This document shows, one piece after another, positions 33,915 through 42,151 of a stretch of 45,454 bases of DNA. The notes under the pieces were generated by a model. The model made no database searches and had not been told where the DNA came from. It was given only the letters and a program-made list of their open reading frames with translations. Where the stretch lies: positions 1 through 45,454 of the forward strand of contig NZ_JAELUG010000046.1 of assembly GCF_016429255.1 (NCBI RefSeq), written 5' to 3'. Position numbers and translations under genes: made by a program. Source of the DNA: Rhizobium sp. ASV8 (GTDB taxonomy: Bacteria > Pseudomonadota > Alphaproteobacteria > Rhizobiales > Rhizobiaceae). The number at the start of each line of letters is the position of its first letter. The first letter of the stretch is position 1.

Positions 33915-34955
33915 ATGAGTGAAGCCGCACGTCTGATATCGCCGGAAAAACGGGGAGAAGATATCGATGCGACGCTCAGGCCGCAGTCGCTGGACGAATT
34001 TACCGGCCAGGCGGAAGCTCGGGCCAATCTGAAGGTCTTCATCGAAGCAGCCAAAGGGCGCGGCGAAGCGCTGGACCATGTGCTGTTCGTCGGCCCACCC
34101 GGTCTCGGCAAGACGACGCTCGCGCAGATCATGGCCAAGGAGCTCGGCGTCAATTTCCGCTCCACATCTGGCCCTGTCATCGCCAAGGCGGGCGATCTTG
34201 CGGCGCTATTGACCAATCTTGAGGAGCGCGACGTGCTCTTCATCGACGAAATTCATCGCCTCAATCCGGCCGTCGAGGAAATCCTCTATCCGGCCATGGA
34301 GGATTTTCAGCTCGATCTCATCATCGGCGAGGGGCCGGCGGCGCGTTCGGTCAAGATCGATCTCGCCAAGTTCACGCTGGTTGCCGCCACCACCCGTCTC
34401 GGCTTGTTGACGACGCCACTGCGCGATCGCTTCGGCATTCCGGTACGGCTGAGCTTCTATACCGTCGAGGAACTGGAACTGATCGTCCGGCGCGGCGCCA
34501 GGCTGATGGGTCTCGGTATGACCGATGAGGGCGCGCGCGAGATTGCGCGCCGGGCCCGCGGCACGCCGCGTATCGCCGGCCGGCTGCTGCGCCGCGTGCG
34601 GGATTTCGCCGAAGTGGCCAAGGTCGAAGCGGTGACGCGGGAGGTTGCCGACGAAGCGCTGACGCGGCTTCTCGTCGACAATGTCGGCTTCGATCAGCTC
34701 GACAAGCGCTATCTCAACATGATCGCCGTGAATTTCGGCGGCGGGCCTGTCGGTATCGAAACCATCGCGGCCGGCCTTTCCGAACCGCGCGATGCGATCG
34801 AGGACATTATCGAGCCCTATATGATCCAGCAGGGCTTCATTCAGCGCACGCCGCGTGGCCGTGTCTTGACCGCAATTGCCTGGAAGCATCTGGACATGCA
34901 GCCGCCCAAGGAACTGGAGGCAGCCCAGTTCCGGCTGTTCCAGGAGGGGGATTGA
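33915..34955 (+). CDS. ruvB: Holliday junction DNA helicase subunit RuvB
   Basis: This 346-residue AAA+ motor has Walker [10 protein letters not shown] (60-68), Walker B FIDEIHRL, sensor 1 in ATTRLG and a C-terminal winged helix. It drives branch migration with RuvA and RuvC. It follows ruvA after 153 bases with no clear hairpin between them. Confidence 0.97.
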   Translation: MSEAARLISPEKRGEDIDATLRPQSLDEFTGQAEARANLKVFIEAAKGRGEALDHVLFVGPPGLGKTTLAQIMAKELGVNFRSTSGPVIAKAGDLAALLTNLEERDVLFIDEIHRLNPAVEEILYPAMEDFQLDLIIGEGPAARSVKIDLAKFTLVAATTRLGLLTTPLRDRFGIPVRLSFYTVEELELIVRRGARLMGLGMTDEGAREIARRARGTPRIAGRLLRRVRDFAEVAKVEAVTREVADEALTRLLVDNVGFDQLDKRYLNMIAVNFGGGPVGIETIAAGLSEPRDAIEDIIEPYMIQQGFIQRTPRGRVLTAIAWKHLDMQPPKELEAAQFRLFQEGD

Positions 34956-34956
34956 A

Positions 34957-35859
34957 TTGCTTGGCCGTCGCGCCTTTCTGAAGCTTTTCGGCGGCAGCGT
35001 ATTCGGTCTGATGACGCTTGGAGGCTATGCCTTCGGATATGAGCCCGTCATCCGGCTGGATGTGACCCGTTATGCGCTGACGCCGCCGGGATGGGCGCCG
35101 GGGTTGAAGCTTAGAATCGTGGCGCTTGCGGATTTCCATGCCTGTGAACCGTGGATGACAGCAGAGCGCATCGGGTCGATCTGTGCCCGTGCCAATCAGC
35201 TTGGTGGCGACATCATCGTCCTACTCGGCGACTATACGTCCGGGACCGATTTGATTACGGGTAGGGTTGATCATCGCGCGTGGGCGGCGCAGCTTGCCAC
35301 GCTGAAGGCGCCGCTCGGCGTTCATGCCATCCTCGGCAATCACGACTGGTGGCACGATGCCGCCGCCCAGAGAAGCGGCCGTGGCCCCACATTCAGCCAT
35401 CGCGCCTTGACCAGCGCCGGGATCGAAGTCTATTCCAACCGCTCGGCGCGCCTGGAGAAGGACGGCCGAGCATTCTGGCTCGCCGGCCTTGAGGATCAGC
35501 AGGCGCTGAGGCGCAGCATCCGTTGGAAGCGGCCTGTCACCCAGGGGCTCCACGATCTCCGCGGTACGCTGGCTCAAATTACCGATGATGCGCCCGTTAT
35601 TCTGCTCGCACACGAGCCCGATGTCTTTCCGGATGTGCCGTCAAGGGTGTCGCTGACCCTTTCCGGACATACGCATGGCGGGCAGGTGCGGATCTTCGGC
35701 TGGTCGCCTTATTCGCCCTCACGCTACGGAGACAGATATGTCTATGGTCATATCATCGAGGAGGAGCGCCACATCATCGTCTCCGGTGGCCTCGGGTGCT
35801 CGATCATGCCGGTCCGCCTCGGGGTGCCGCCTGAAATCGTCGTGATCGATGTGGGTTGA
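34957..35859 (+). CDS. Calcineurin-like metallophosphoesterase with Tat-like leader
   Basis: This 300-residue protein has the dimetal motifs ADFHAC, LLGDYTSG, GNHDWWHD, LLAHEPD and SGHTHGGQ. It resembles YkuE/YaeI-type phosphoesterases acting at the membrane. The N-terminus LGRRAFLKLFGG looks like a twin-arginine signal or membrane anchor. The start is probably TTG at 34957, with AGGAGGGGG inside the end of ruvB six bases upstream. It is one base after the ruvB stop. Confidence 0.86.
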   Translation: MLGRRAFLKLFGGSVFGLMTLGGYAFGYEPVIRLDVTRYALTPPGWAPGLKLRIVALADFHACEPWMTAERIGSICARANQLGGDIIVLLGDYTSGTDLITGRVDHRAWAAQLATLKAPLGVHAILGNHDWWHDAAAQRSGRGPTFSHRALTSAGIEVYSNRSARLEKDGRAFWLAGLEDQQALRRSIRWKRPVTQGLHDLRGTLAQITDDAPVILLAHEPDVFPDVPSRVSLTLSGHTHGGQVRIFGWSPYSPSRYGDRYVYGHIIEEERHIIVSGGLGCSIMPVRLGVPPEIVVIDVG

Positions 35860-35865
35860 GGGATC

Positions 35866-36375
35866 ATGTCGAAACGCAAGCTGATCAGACTGAATGCGGG
35901 GCGCTCGCGCTTCCAGATGCGCGTGGCGGGTCTGGCCTTTCGTGATGGGCATGTGCTGGTTCACAGAGCCGTGCACGAGAGCTTCTGGACCTTTCCTGGC
36001 GGCCGTGCGGAGATCGGGGAAACCTCCGAGGAAACGCTGCGGCGCGAAATGCAGGAGGAGCTTGGCGCGGACGTTAGGGTTGTGCGGCTTCTCTGGTCGG
36101 TCGAGAATTTCTTTCATTATGAGGAGCGCGACTGGCACGAGTTCGGCCTTTATTACCTGATGGAGATACCTGCGAGCTTCCCCTTCGATCCGCAGGAGAT
36201 CGTGCATCGCGTGCAGGACGGCGACAACGATCTGGAATTCAAATGGGTGCGGGCGACGCGAGAGGCGCTGGTTGCACTCGATATCCCGCCCTATTTCATT
36301 GCCGAGGAGATCGAAGATCTGCCTTTGACGCCACGCCATCTCGTCTGGCGGGATGGTGATCTCGATCAAGGCTAG
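35866..36375 (+). CDS. Nudix hydrolase
   Basis: This 169-residue protein has the complete Nudix box from G46 (E52, R60, E61, E64, E65, G67) in GGRAEIGETSEETLRREMQE. It hydrolyses a nucleoside diphosphate linked to another moiety; the substrate is not predictable. It starts six bases after the phosphoesterase gene, so the two are operonic. Confidence 0.9.
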   Translation: MSKRKLIRLNAGRSRFQMRVAGLAFRDGHVLVHRAVHESFWTFPGGRAEIGETSEETLRREMQEELGADVRVVRLLWSVENFFHYEERDWHEFGLYYLMEIPASFPFDPQEIVHRVQDGDNDLEFKWVRATREALVALDIPPYFIAEEIEDLPLTPRHLVWRDGDLDQG

Positions 36376-36387
36376 GAGGGGTGTTCG

Positions 36388-36951
36388 ATGTCTGGTTTCG
36401 ATCCAATTCGGAGCTTTCGAAAGCTTGCCTATAACAATGCGCTGGCAAATGTCCGGCTGCATCAGGCCTGTGCGACCTTGCAGCCTGGCGAGTTCGAGGC
36501 CACGCGTGTCAGCTTCTTTCCGTCGATCAAGTCGACACTCAATCACATACTGACGGTCGATTGGTTCTACGTTGATGTCTTGGAAGGCGGGACGCTAGGT
36601 CTGAAGGCCTTCGACATCGAGGAGCCGTATGACCGCTTCGATGAATTGACGACTCAGCAGATGGAAGTTGACCGCAGGCTGGTCGCCTTCTGTGAGGAAC
36701 TGACATCGGAAACGGTAGTGCAGATCGTCAGTATCGAGCGCACGGGCCGTGTCCAGCAGGAGAGGGCGGACGATGTGCTCACCCATCTGTTTCAGCACCA
36801 GACACATCATCGCGGCCAAGTGCACGCCATGCTGGCCGGAACGAGCGTTGCGCCGCCTCAGCTCGACGAATTCGTCGTTGCCGATGACGCGCGATTCAGG
36901 CGGGAGGAACTGGCCGCGCTTAGTTGGGATGAGACAAAGCTGATGCGCTGA
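36388..36951 (+). CDS. DinB-like four-helix protein
   Basis: This 187-residue protein has LAYNNALANVRLHQACATL, the histidine-containing segment STLNHILTVDWFYVDVL, and LFQHQTHHRGQVHAML, which supplies the metal-binding histidines of the DinB/YfiT fold. Function is unknown in most cases; some are metal-dependent thiol transferases. GGAGGGG precedes the ATG. Its last 32 bases overlap the end of sqdC on the other strand. Confidence 0.87.
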   Translation: MSGFDPIRSFRKLAYNNALANVRLHQACATLQPGEFEATRVSFFPSIKSTLNHILTVDWFYVDVLEGGTLGLKAFDIEEPYDRFDELTTQQMEVDRRLVAFCEELTSETVVQIVSIERTGRVQQERADDVLTHLFQHQTHHRGQVHAMLAGTSVAPPQLDEFVVADDARFRREELAALSWDETKLMR

Positions 36952-37849
36952 TATCGGGCTGCTGAGGTCTTGATCCGGCCAGCTTTTCTATCGTTTGCCG
37001 GAGCAAAGCCTTGCCGCCGCCTTGCCATCCGAGTGCACGGATCCTCAACGTATCCATGGCGTTCACTGCTTCTTGCCGCGCTGCTGCGGGCAGTGCGTGC
37101 GGACAACCTGTCGCGCTTTGAAGATAACCCAGGATTTCGTGCGTATCGGTTAGAATATCCGAAAGATTGAAGGCTTGACCATCGATCCGGCTGGCCTCCG
37201 TTTCCAACAATAGGCGAATGGCACGGCCGAGGTCTCGGCCATGAACTTCCGTTCCCGTGCGAGACGGAACCGGTCTGCCATGCAGATAATCGTCGAACAG
37301 CCGGTCCCATTTGTTCGGGCGCAGATCACCATAGACGCCGGTCGCTCTCAGGCTCGCCGTGGCGAAACCAGGTGCGGAGAGAGAGGACAAGGCGTGCTCG
37401 GCGTCGCGTTTGACCTCGCCGTAGAGCGTGTTTGGCGTCGCGTTGCTCGCCTCGGTCAACGTCTCACCGGTGGGTCGATCGCCATAGACGGCGCGCGAGG
37501 ATAGGAAGATGCAGCGGCGGATACCCGCTTTCCTGGCGGCTTCGAAAAGCCTGACCGTGCCGCCGAGATTGAGCCGGCGAAACCCATCGGGGTCCTCTCC
37601 CTCACCGCCGCGATACTTGCCAGGAATGTGGCTGAAGGCGGCGTGCACAAAGACATAGGCATCGTCGAAGGCTTGGCTTTGGTCCTCTGTGGGGTCGAGG
37701 CTTAGCGGCACGAAGGAAACCGGCCGTGAGAAGAAGCCTGCTTCCGGAGCGTTGCGACCGCCAACCGCGATCTTGTACCCGGCCGACAGCAGCTCCTCGG
37801 CGATGTATCGGCCGACAAGACCCGTTCCTCCCGATATGAGAACCTTCAT
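36920..37849 (-). CDS. sqdC: SqdC, NAD-dependent epimerase/reductase of the sulfolipid operon
   Basis: This 309-residue short-chain-dehydrogenase-like protein starts MKVLISGGTGLVGRYIAEEL with the NAD motif GGTGLVG. YGEVKRDAE supplies the Tyr-x3-Lys pair. It is assigned as sqdC from its place as the third gene after sqdB and sqdD, as in Sinorhizobium sulfolipid operons. Its exact step is not established. The ATG at 37849 overlaps the sqdD stop by four bases, with AAGAGG upstream. A longer reading to 38125 would run through sqdD. The tail overlaps DinB. Confidence 0.82.
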   Translation of the reverse strand: MKVLISGGTGLVGRYIAEELLSAGYKIAVGGRNAPEAGFFSRPVSFVPLSLDPTEDQSQAFDDAYVFVHAAFSHIPGKYRGGEGEDPDGFRRLNLGGTVRLFEAARKAGIRRCIFLSSRAVYGDRPTGETLTEASNATPNTLYGEVKRDAEHALSSLSAPGFATASLRATGVYGDLRPNKWDRLFDDYLHGRPVPSRTGTEVHGRDLGRAIRLLLETEASRIDGQAFNLSDILTDTHEILGYLQSATGCPHALPAAARQEAVNAMDTLRIRALGWQGGGKALLRQTIEKLAGSRPQQPDISASALSHPN

Positions 37850-38712
37850 GCCGCCTCTTTTGGATTGGCGAGCGTCGCGATGTCCGGCACGCCTTGCCCC
37901 GTGTGGAAGGAATGCCACAGATCGATCAGCGGTCCCAGCAACTCCGCCTTGGGGTGGTTTTCCTCCCAGGGCTTTTCGTACTGATAGTGCAGGATCGAAA
38001 CGCTGTTCCAGTTCCAGAGTTCGGGCATGCTGAACCAGACATATTGCAGCATGTTCATGAAGACAGGCAGGCCGTGCCAATCCGGGAAAAACGCCTCGAG
38101 AAAAGTTTGGTCCGTCCGCCGCCAAAAGACATCCGGGCGATCGAGTTGGTGCAGCATGTCCTGAAATGTTGCAAGAGATGGCTTGGCGACGAAGACACCG
38201 GAGTTCAGTCGGTGAAAATCGGAGAGGCTCTCATAGACGTTCGGCGCTGCCGAGAATTCGGGATAGTCGAAGAGCCTGTCGACGTTCCGTAGCACGAGCG
38301 CATCCGCATCAATGAAGGCGCAGGTATCGTATTCGATCAGCTGCCAGAGCCGCAGCTTGCAGAAATTGTCGAGGGGCGTATGGAAGGAGGGCTTGCGGCC
38401 CTTGGTGAAGGGAGCGGCGGCATGGAGGTTGCCGCGCGCGTGCCGCTCGTTGAAGGCTTCCGAGAGGGGCAGGTGTTCGACTTCGACAAGGCGGCAATCG
38501 AGTGCGGCGAGCGGAGCGAGGTCGCTTTCGCGGACGCCGGCGGTATGCAGCACGACGATGTCGGCCTTGGTGCCGGTCCGAACGATGGAGCGCGCCAGCG
38601 CCAGCGCGCCCATGGCATAATCGGCATTCGTGACAAGAGTCACGAATGCCTGACCCGAGCGAGGACGGGTGTGTGCGCGTAGCCCCTGCAGCATTTCGCT
38701 TCCCAGCATCAT
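37846..38712 (-). CDS. sqdD: SqdD, glycosyltransferase of the GT8 (glycogenin-like) family
   Basis: This 288-residue protein has AFVTLVTNADYAMGALALA near the start and the metal-binding DxD at D135-A-D137 (CAFIDADALV). HYQYEKPW lies near the C-terminus. In the sulfolipid pathway it would transfer sulfoquinovose from the UDP-sugar made by SqdB to diacylglycerol, at the membrane. Its ATG overlaps the sqdB stop by four bases. An internal start at 38694 is possible. Confidence 0.85.
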   Translation of the reverse strand: MMLGSEMLQGLRAHTRPRSGQAFVTLVTNADYAMGALALARSIVRTGTKADIVVLHTAGVRESDLAPLAALDCRLVEVEHLPLSEAFNERHARGNLHAAAPFTKGRKPSFHTPLDNFCKLRLWQLIEYDTCAFIDADALVLRNVDRLFDYPEFSAAPNVYESLSDFHRLNSGVFVAKPSLATFQDMLHQLDRPDVFWRRTDQTFLEAFFPDWHGLPVFMNMLQYVWFSMPELWNWNSVSILHYQYEKPWEENHPKAELLGPLIDLWHSFHTGQGVPDIATLANPKEAA

Positions 38713-39929
38713 GACACGGACTTCAACCTCTTGCCTTCGGGATCATGGTTGACGGTCGCGGCGAGGTCCTTCGTCCAGGCAGAGACGGCGGGGACGCGCG
38801 AGCGGTCGACGCGATAGGCATACTTCTTGGCGACATCGACGATTTCACTGAGCAGGCCGGTTTCCAGTGTGATCGGCGCCAATCCGAGGCCGAGAAACTT
38901 GTCGTTCTTGACGATCAATTCGTTCTCGGGCGCTTCCTTGCGCGGATTGGGCAGGCGGACGACTTCGGCGCCGCTCATCTTGGCGATCATCTCGGCGAGA
39001 TCGCGCACACGGTGCGTTTCAGTCATCTGATTGAAGATTTCGACGCGGGCGCCGCGGGCAGGCGGATTCTTCAACGCAAGCTCGATGCAGCGCACCGAAT
39101 CCTGGATATGGATGAACGCGCGGGTCTGGCCGCCGGTGCCGTGCACCGTGAGAGGATAGCCAATTGCCGCCTGGATGAGGAAGCGGTTGAGCACGGTGCC
39201 GTAGTCGCCGTCATAGTCGAAGCGATTGATCAATTGTTCGTGACGTCGCGTCTGTTCCGTATGCGTGCCCCAGACGATGCCCTGATGCAGGTCGGTTATC
39301 CTGAGCCCGTCATTCTTGGCATAGAACTGGAAGAGCAGCTGATCGAGGCATTTCGTCATGTGGTAGATGGAGCCGGGATTGGCGGGATAGAGGATTTCCT
39401 GGCTGACCGTGTGACCGTCGACCGTATCGATTCCAACGGGTAGATAGCCTTCGGGGATGGCGGCGCCGATGGTGGAATAGCCATAGACGCCCATGGTGCC
39501 CAGATGCACGAGATGCGCGTCAAGATTGAGTTCGACCAGCGCGTTCAGCAGATTATGCGTGGCGTTGACGTTGTTGTTGACGGTGTAATTCTTGTGGCGA
39601 TCGCTTTTCATCGAGTAGGGGGCGGCGCGTTGCTCGGCGAAATGCACGATGGCATCGGGGCGATGCTCGGCGAGCCACTTCTTCAAAAGCTCGTAATCCT
39701 TGGCGAGATCGATGAGATTGAAGTGAATGCGGCGGCCGGTTTCGGCGTGCCAGATGCGGGTGCGTTCCTGGATCGAATCCATCGGCGTCAGCGACTGCAC
39801 GCCCAGTTCCGTATCGATCCATCGGCGGGAGAGATTGTCGAGGATGTGGACCTCATGACCGGCGTCGGAGAGATGGAGCGATGTTGGCCAACCGATGAAT
39901 CCGTCACCACCCATTACCGCTATTTTCAT
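38709..39929 (-). CDS. sqdB: SqdB, UDP-sulfoquinovose synthase
   Basis: This 406-residue enzyme joins sulphite to UDP-glucose to form UDP-sulfoquinovose. The NAD motif is GGDGFIGW (7-14). The catalytic threonine is in HLGTMGVYG (T145), and the Tyr-x3-Lys pair is Y189/K193 (SIYHMTKCL). The length and the segment NNNVNATHNLLNAL are typical of SqdB. It begins the sqdBDC operon, with promoter space shared with ybgC. Confidence 0.93.
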   Translation of the reverse strand: MKIAVMGGDGFIGWPTSLHLSDAGHEVHILDNLSRRWIDTELGVQSLTPMDSIQERTRIWHAETGRRIHFNLIDLAKDYELLKKWLAEHRPDAIVHFAEQRAAPYSMKSDRHKNYTVNNNVNATHNLLNALVELNLDAHLVHLGTMGVYGYSTIGAAIPEGYLPVGIDTVDGHTVSQEILYPANPGSIYHMTKCLDQLLFQFYAKNDGLRITDLHQGIVWGTHTEQTRRHEQLINRFDYDGDYGTVLNRFLIQAAIGYPLTVHGTGGQTRAFIHIQDSVRCIELALKNPPARGARVEIFNQMTETHRVRDLAEMIAKMSGAEVVRLPNPRKEAPENELIVKNDKFLGLGLAPITLETGLLSEIVDVAKKYAYRVDRSRVPAVSAWTKDLAATVNHDPEGKRLKSVS

Positions 39930-40065
39930 GAGGCTTTTCCTTCTGCGCCGATCCGCTCTCCGGCACCATCCCGGATAGTCGGAGTCTATGACAATTGTTC
40001 AAAGCTTGCTTGATGGCAGAACTTCGGCCAAAGAGGTGCCGGACATTCAAGGAGATGCGGCAACG

Positions 40066-40521
40066 ATGAACAGCCCCTTTCTGATAGCTGGGGAACTGGA
40101 AGCCGGAAGCCACCGGCTGGTGCAGCGAGTCTACTATGAGGATACGGATTTTTCCGGGCTCGTCTATCACGCGCGCTATCTCCATTTCCTCGAGCGCGGC
40201 CGCACGGACTATCTGCGTTGTCTCGGCGTGGAACAGCGTGAACTCCTGAATGCGGACGAAGAAGGGCTGGTTTTCGTCGTTCATCGCATGGAGATCGACT
40301 TCAAGGGACCGGCGCGCATGGATGACGTGCTGACGATCCGGACCGTCACCGAGAAAGCGGGCGGCGCCAAGATGGTGCTTTCCCAGGAAATACGTCGCGA
40401 CGATACTTTACTGATTGTCGCCAAGGTCATCATCGCCGTCATCAATGCCAAAGGACGGCCGCGCCGGCTGCCGGAAAAGCTCGCGGCGCAGATGCTCACG
40501 GCCTCGGAATCCGCTGGCTAG
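40066..40521 (+). CDS. ybgC: Tol-Pal-associated acyl-CoA thioesterase YbgC
   Basis: This 151-residue hot-dog-fold protein has the family block VYYEDTDFSGLVYHARYLHFLERGRTD, which carries the catalytic Asp, and the later EKAGGAKMVLSQEI. It hydrolyses acyl-CoA thioesters and is the first gene of the Tol-Pal cluster. The ATG at 40066 matches the family start; AAGGAG is about eleven bases upstream. In-frame codons from 39988 add an unconserved leader that would run into the sqdB promoter. Confidence 0.9.
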   Translation: MNSPFLIAGELEAGSHRLVQRVYYEDTDFSGLVYHARYLHFLERGRTDYLRCLGVEQRELLNADEEGLVFVVHRMEIDFKGPARMDDVLTIRTVTEKAGGAKMVLSQEIRRDDTLLIVAKVIIAVINAKGRPRRLPEKLAAQMLTASESAG

Positions 40522-40889
40522 CAGGGTATTTGTCGGGCGCCGCTCAGCGGTGCTGCGCAAAGATAGGGTCAATTTCCTGAGGATGCTTGCCAAAACTTGA
40601 GTTTTATGTGAAGGAATTTCCGCGCAAGTCATGTCTGCGTGTGTCGCCGGTTTCATCCGGTCAGTTCTTCCCGGGAGCTAGAATAGCCTTCGCCGCCGCT
40701 AAATCCTTCATGGTTCGACGCTAACATTCTTTTAACCATAATAGTGTCTTACTGCTTTAGTCGGAGTTTGTGCGGTGCACGCCTTCCTTTGACCAAATTT
40801 GACGGCAAGAAGGCAATTGTAAGCTTGGAAGGCTTGACCAGGGCGTTCAGCGGCGGCTGCCAAACATTTCTTGTGAGATCACTTTTAGC

Positions 40890-40910
40890 CGCCCGGTCTA
40901 GCACCGGGCG
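40890..40910 (+). promoter_or_regulatory. Hairpin in the tolQ leader
   Basis: CGCCCGGT (40890-40897) and ACCGGGCG (40903-40910) form a perfect 8-bp hairpin 24 bases before the tolQ start, with no T run. It could be a leader element or a weak terminator. The surrounding 413-base gap 40522-40934 has no gene I would call, and is AT-richer near 40720-40750, a likely tolQ promoter zone. Confidence 0.45.
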
Positions 40911-40934
40911 TTTGGATTCGGGGATTTTGGATCA

Positions 40935-41657
40935 ATGGAACAAGTAGCATTGGCAGCGGCCACCACACCGGACATCACCCTCTGGTCGCTTTTCATGCAG
41001 GCGGGCCTGGTGGTCAAGCTCGTCATGATCGGCCTTCTGGCCGCGTCCGTTTGGACTTGGGCGATCGTCATCGACAAGTATCTGAGCTATGCGCGAGCGC
41101 GCCGGCAATTCGATCAGTTCGAGCAGGTCTTCTGGTCTGGCCAGTCGCTCGAAGAACTCTATCGCACCCTTTCGGAGCGCAACAATACGGGCTTGAGCGC
41201 CATTTTCGTCTCGGCCATGCGCGAATGGAAGAAGTCGTTCGAGCGCGGCGCGCGTTCGCCGATCGGCCTGCAGATGCGTATCGACCGCGCCATGGACGTG
41301 ACGCTGGCGCGGGAGTCGGAACATCTGACCGCCCGTCTCGGATCGCTTGCGACCATCGGCTCCGCCGGCCCATTTATCGGTCTGTTCGGTACGGTCGTCG
41401 GTATCATGACCTCGTTCCAGGCCATCGCCGGTTCGAAGTCGACAAACCTCGCGGTCGTTGCGCCGGGTATCGCCGAAGCGCTGCTGGCGACTGCCATCGG
41501 TCTGGTCGCGGCTATTCCCGCCGTTATCGCCTACAACAAGTTCTCTGGCGATGCCGGCAAGCTTTCGGGACGCATGGAAGGCTTTGCGGACGAATTCTCC
41601 GCCATCCTTTCGCGCCAGATCGATGAGAAGCTGCAGCCTCGCCAGGCTGCGCAGTAA
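40935..41657 (+). CDS. tolQ: TolQ, Tol-Pal inner-membrane proton channel subunit
   Basis: This 240-residue protein of the MotA/TolQ/ExbB family has three membrane helices: one near the N-terminus (GLVVKLVMIGLLAASVWTWA), a long cytosolic loop, then two helices containing FIGLFGTVVGIMTSFQAIAG and AEALLATAIGLVAAIPAV. With TolR it uses the proton gradient to energise TolA during outer-membrane constriction. The start at 40935 has GGGGAT upstream. Confidence 0.95.
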   Translation: MEQVALAAATTPDITLWSLFMQAGLVVKLVMIGLLAASVWTWAIVIDKYLSYARARRQFDQFEQVFWSGQSLEELYRTLSERNNTGLSAIFVSAMREWKKSFERGARSPIGLQMRIDRAMDVTLARESEHLTARLGSLATIGSAGPFIGLFGTVVGIMTSFQAIAGSKSTNLAVVAPGIAEALLATAIGLVAAIPAVIAYNKFSGDAGKLSGRMEGFADEFSAILSRQIDEKLQPRQAAQ

Positions 41658-41683
41658 GTCGCGGACAGAACCGGAGTATTCAC

Positions 41684-42142
41684 ATGGGAATGTCTGTTGG
41701 AGGCAATGGTGGCGGCGGTGGCCGCCGGGGCGGTCGTCGCGGCGGTGGCCGAGGTGGCCCGATTTCCGAAATCAACGTGACGCCGCTGGTCGACGTCATG
41801 CTCGTGCTGCTGATCATCTTCATGGTGGCTGCGCCGATGATGACGTCGGGCGTGCCGATCGACCTGCCGCAAACGCAGGCCGGCGCACTGAACGCCCAGA
41901 CCCAGCCGATCACCATCTCGATCAAGGCCGATGGTCAGGTCTTTCTGCAGGAAACGCAGATCAACGTGACCGAAATCGCCGCCAAGCTACAGGCGATCGC
42001 GACCACCGGCTACAATGAGCGCATTTTCGTGCGTGGCGACGGCAAGGCGCCCTATGGGGTGATTGCCGATGTCATGTCGCGTATCCAGGAGGCTGGTTAC
42101 AAGAATATCGGCCTCGTCACGCAGCAGATAACGGATCACTGA
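41684..42142 (+). CDS. tolR: TolR, Tol-Pal inner-membrane subunit
   Basis: This 152-residue ExbD/TolR protein has one helix (INVTPLVDVMLVLLIIFMV) with the proton-path aspartate D37, then the periplasmic domain ending RIQEAGYKNIGLVT. Before the helix is an unusual run of glycine and arginine (residues 6-25), which would be cytosolic and positively charged. An alternative start at the third codon is possible. Confidence 0.93.
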   Translation: MGMSVGGNGGGGGRRGGRRGGGRGGPISEINVTPLVDVMLVLLIIFMVAAPMMTSGVPIDLPQTQAGALNAQTQPITISIKADGQVFLQETQINVTEIAAKLQAIATTGYNERIFVRGDGKAPYGVIADVMSRIQEAGYKNIGLVTQQITDH

Positions 42143-42151
42143 CGAATCGCC

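Noticed and set aside
37850..38125. N-terminal extension of sqdC
   Set aside because: It would read through the sqdD coding region. Family similarity starts at MKVLISGGTG, with a ribosome site and an ATGA overlap at 37849.
40537..40553. GC-rich hairpin after ybgC as a terminator
   Set aside because: The pairing includes a G-T pair and too tight a loop, and there is no T run.
40744..40947. 67-codon frame in the tolQ leader
   Set aside because: No ribosome site, no family resemblance, and it overlaps the tolQ start and the leader hairpin.
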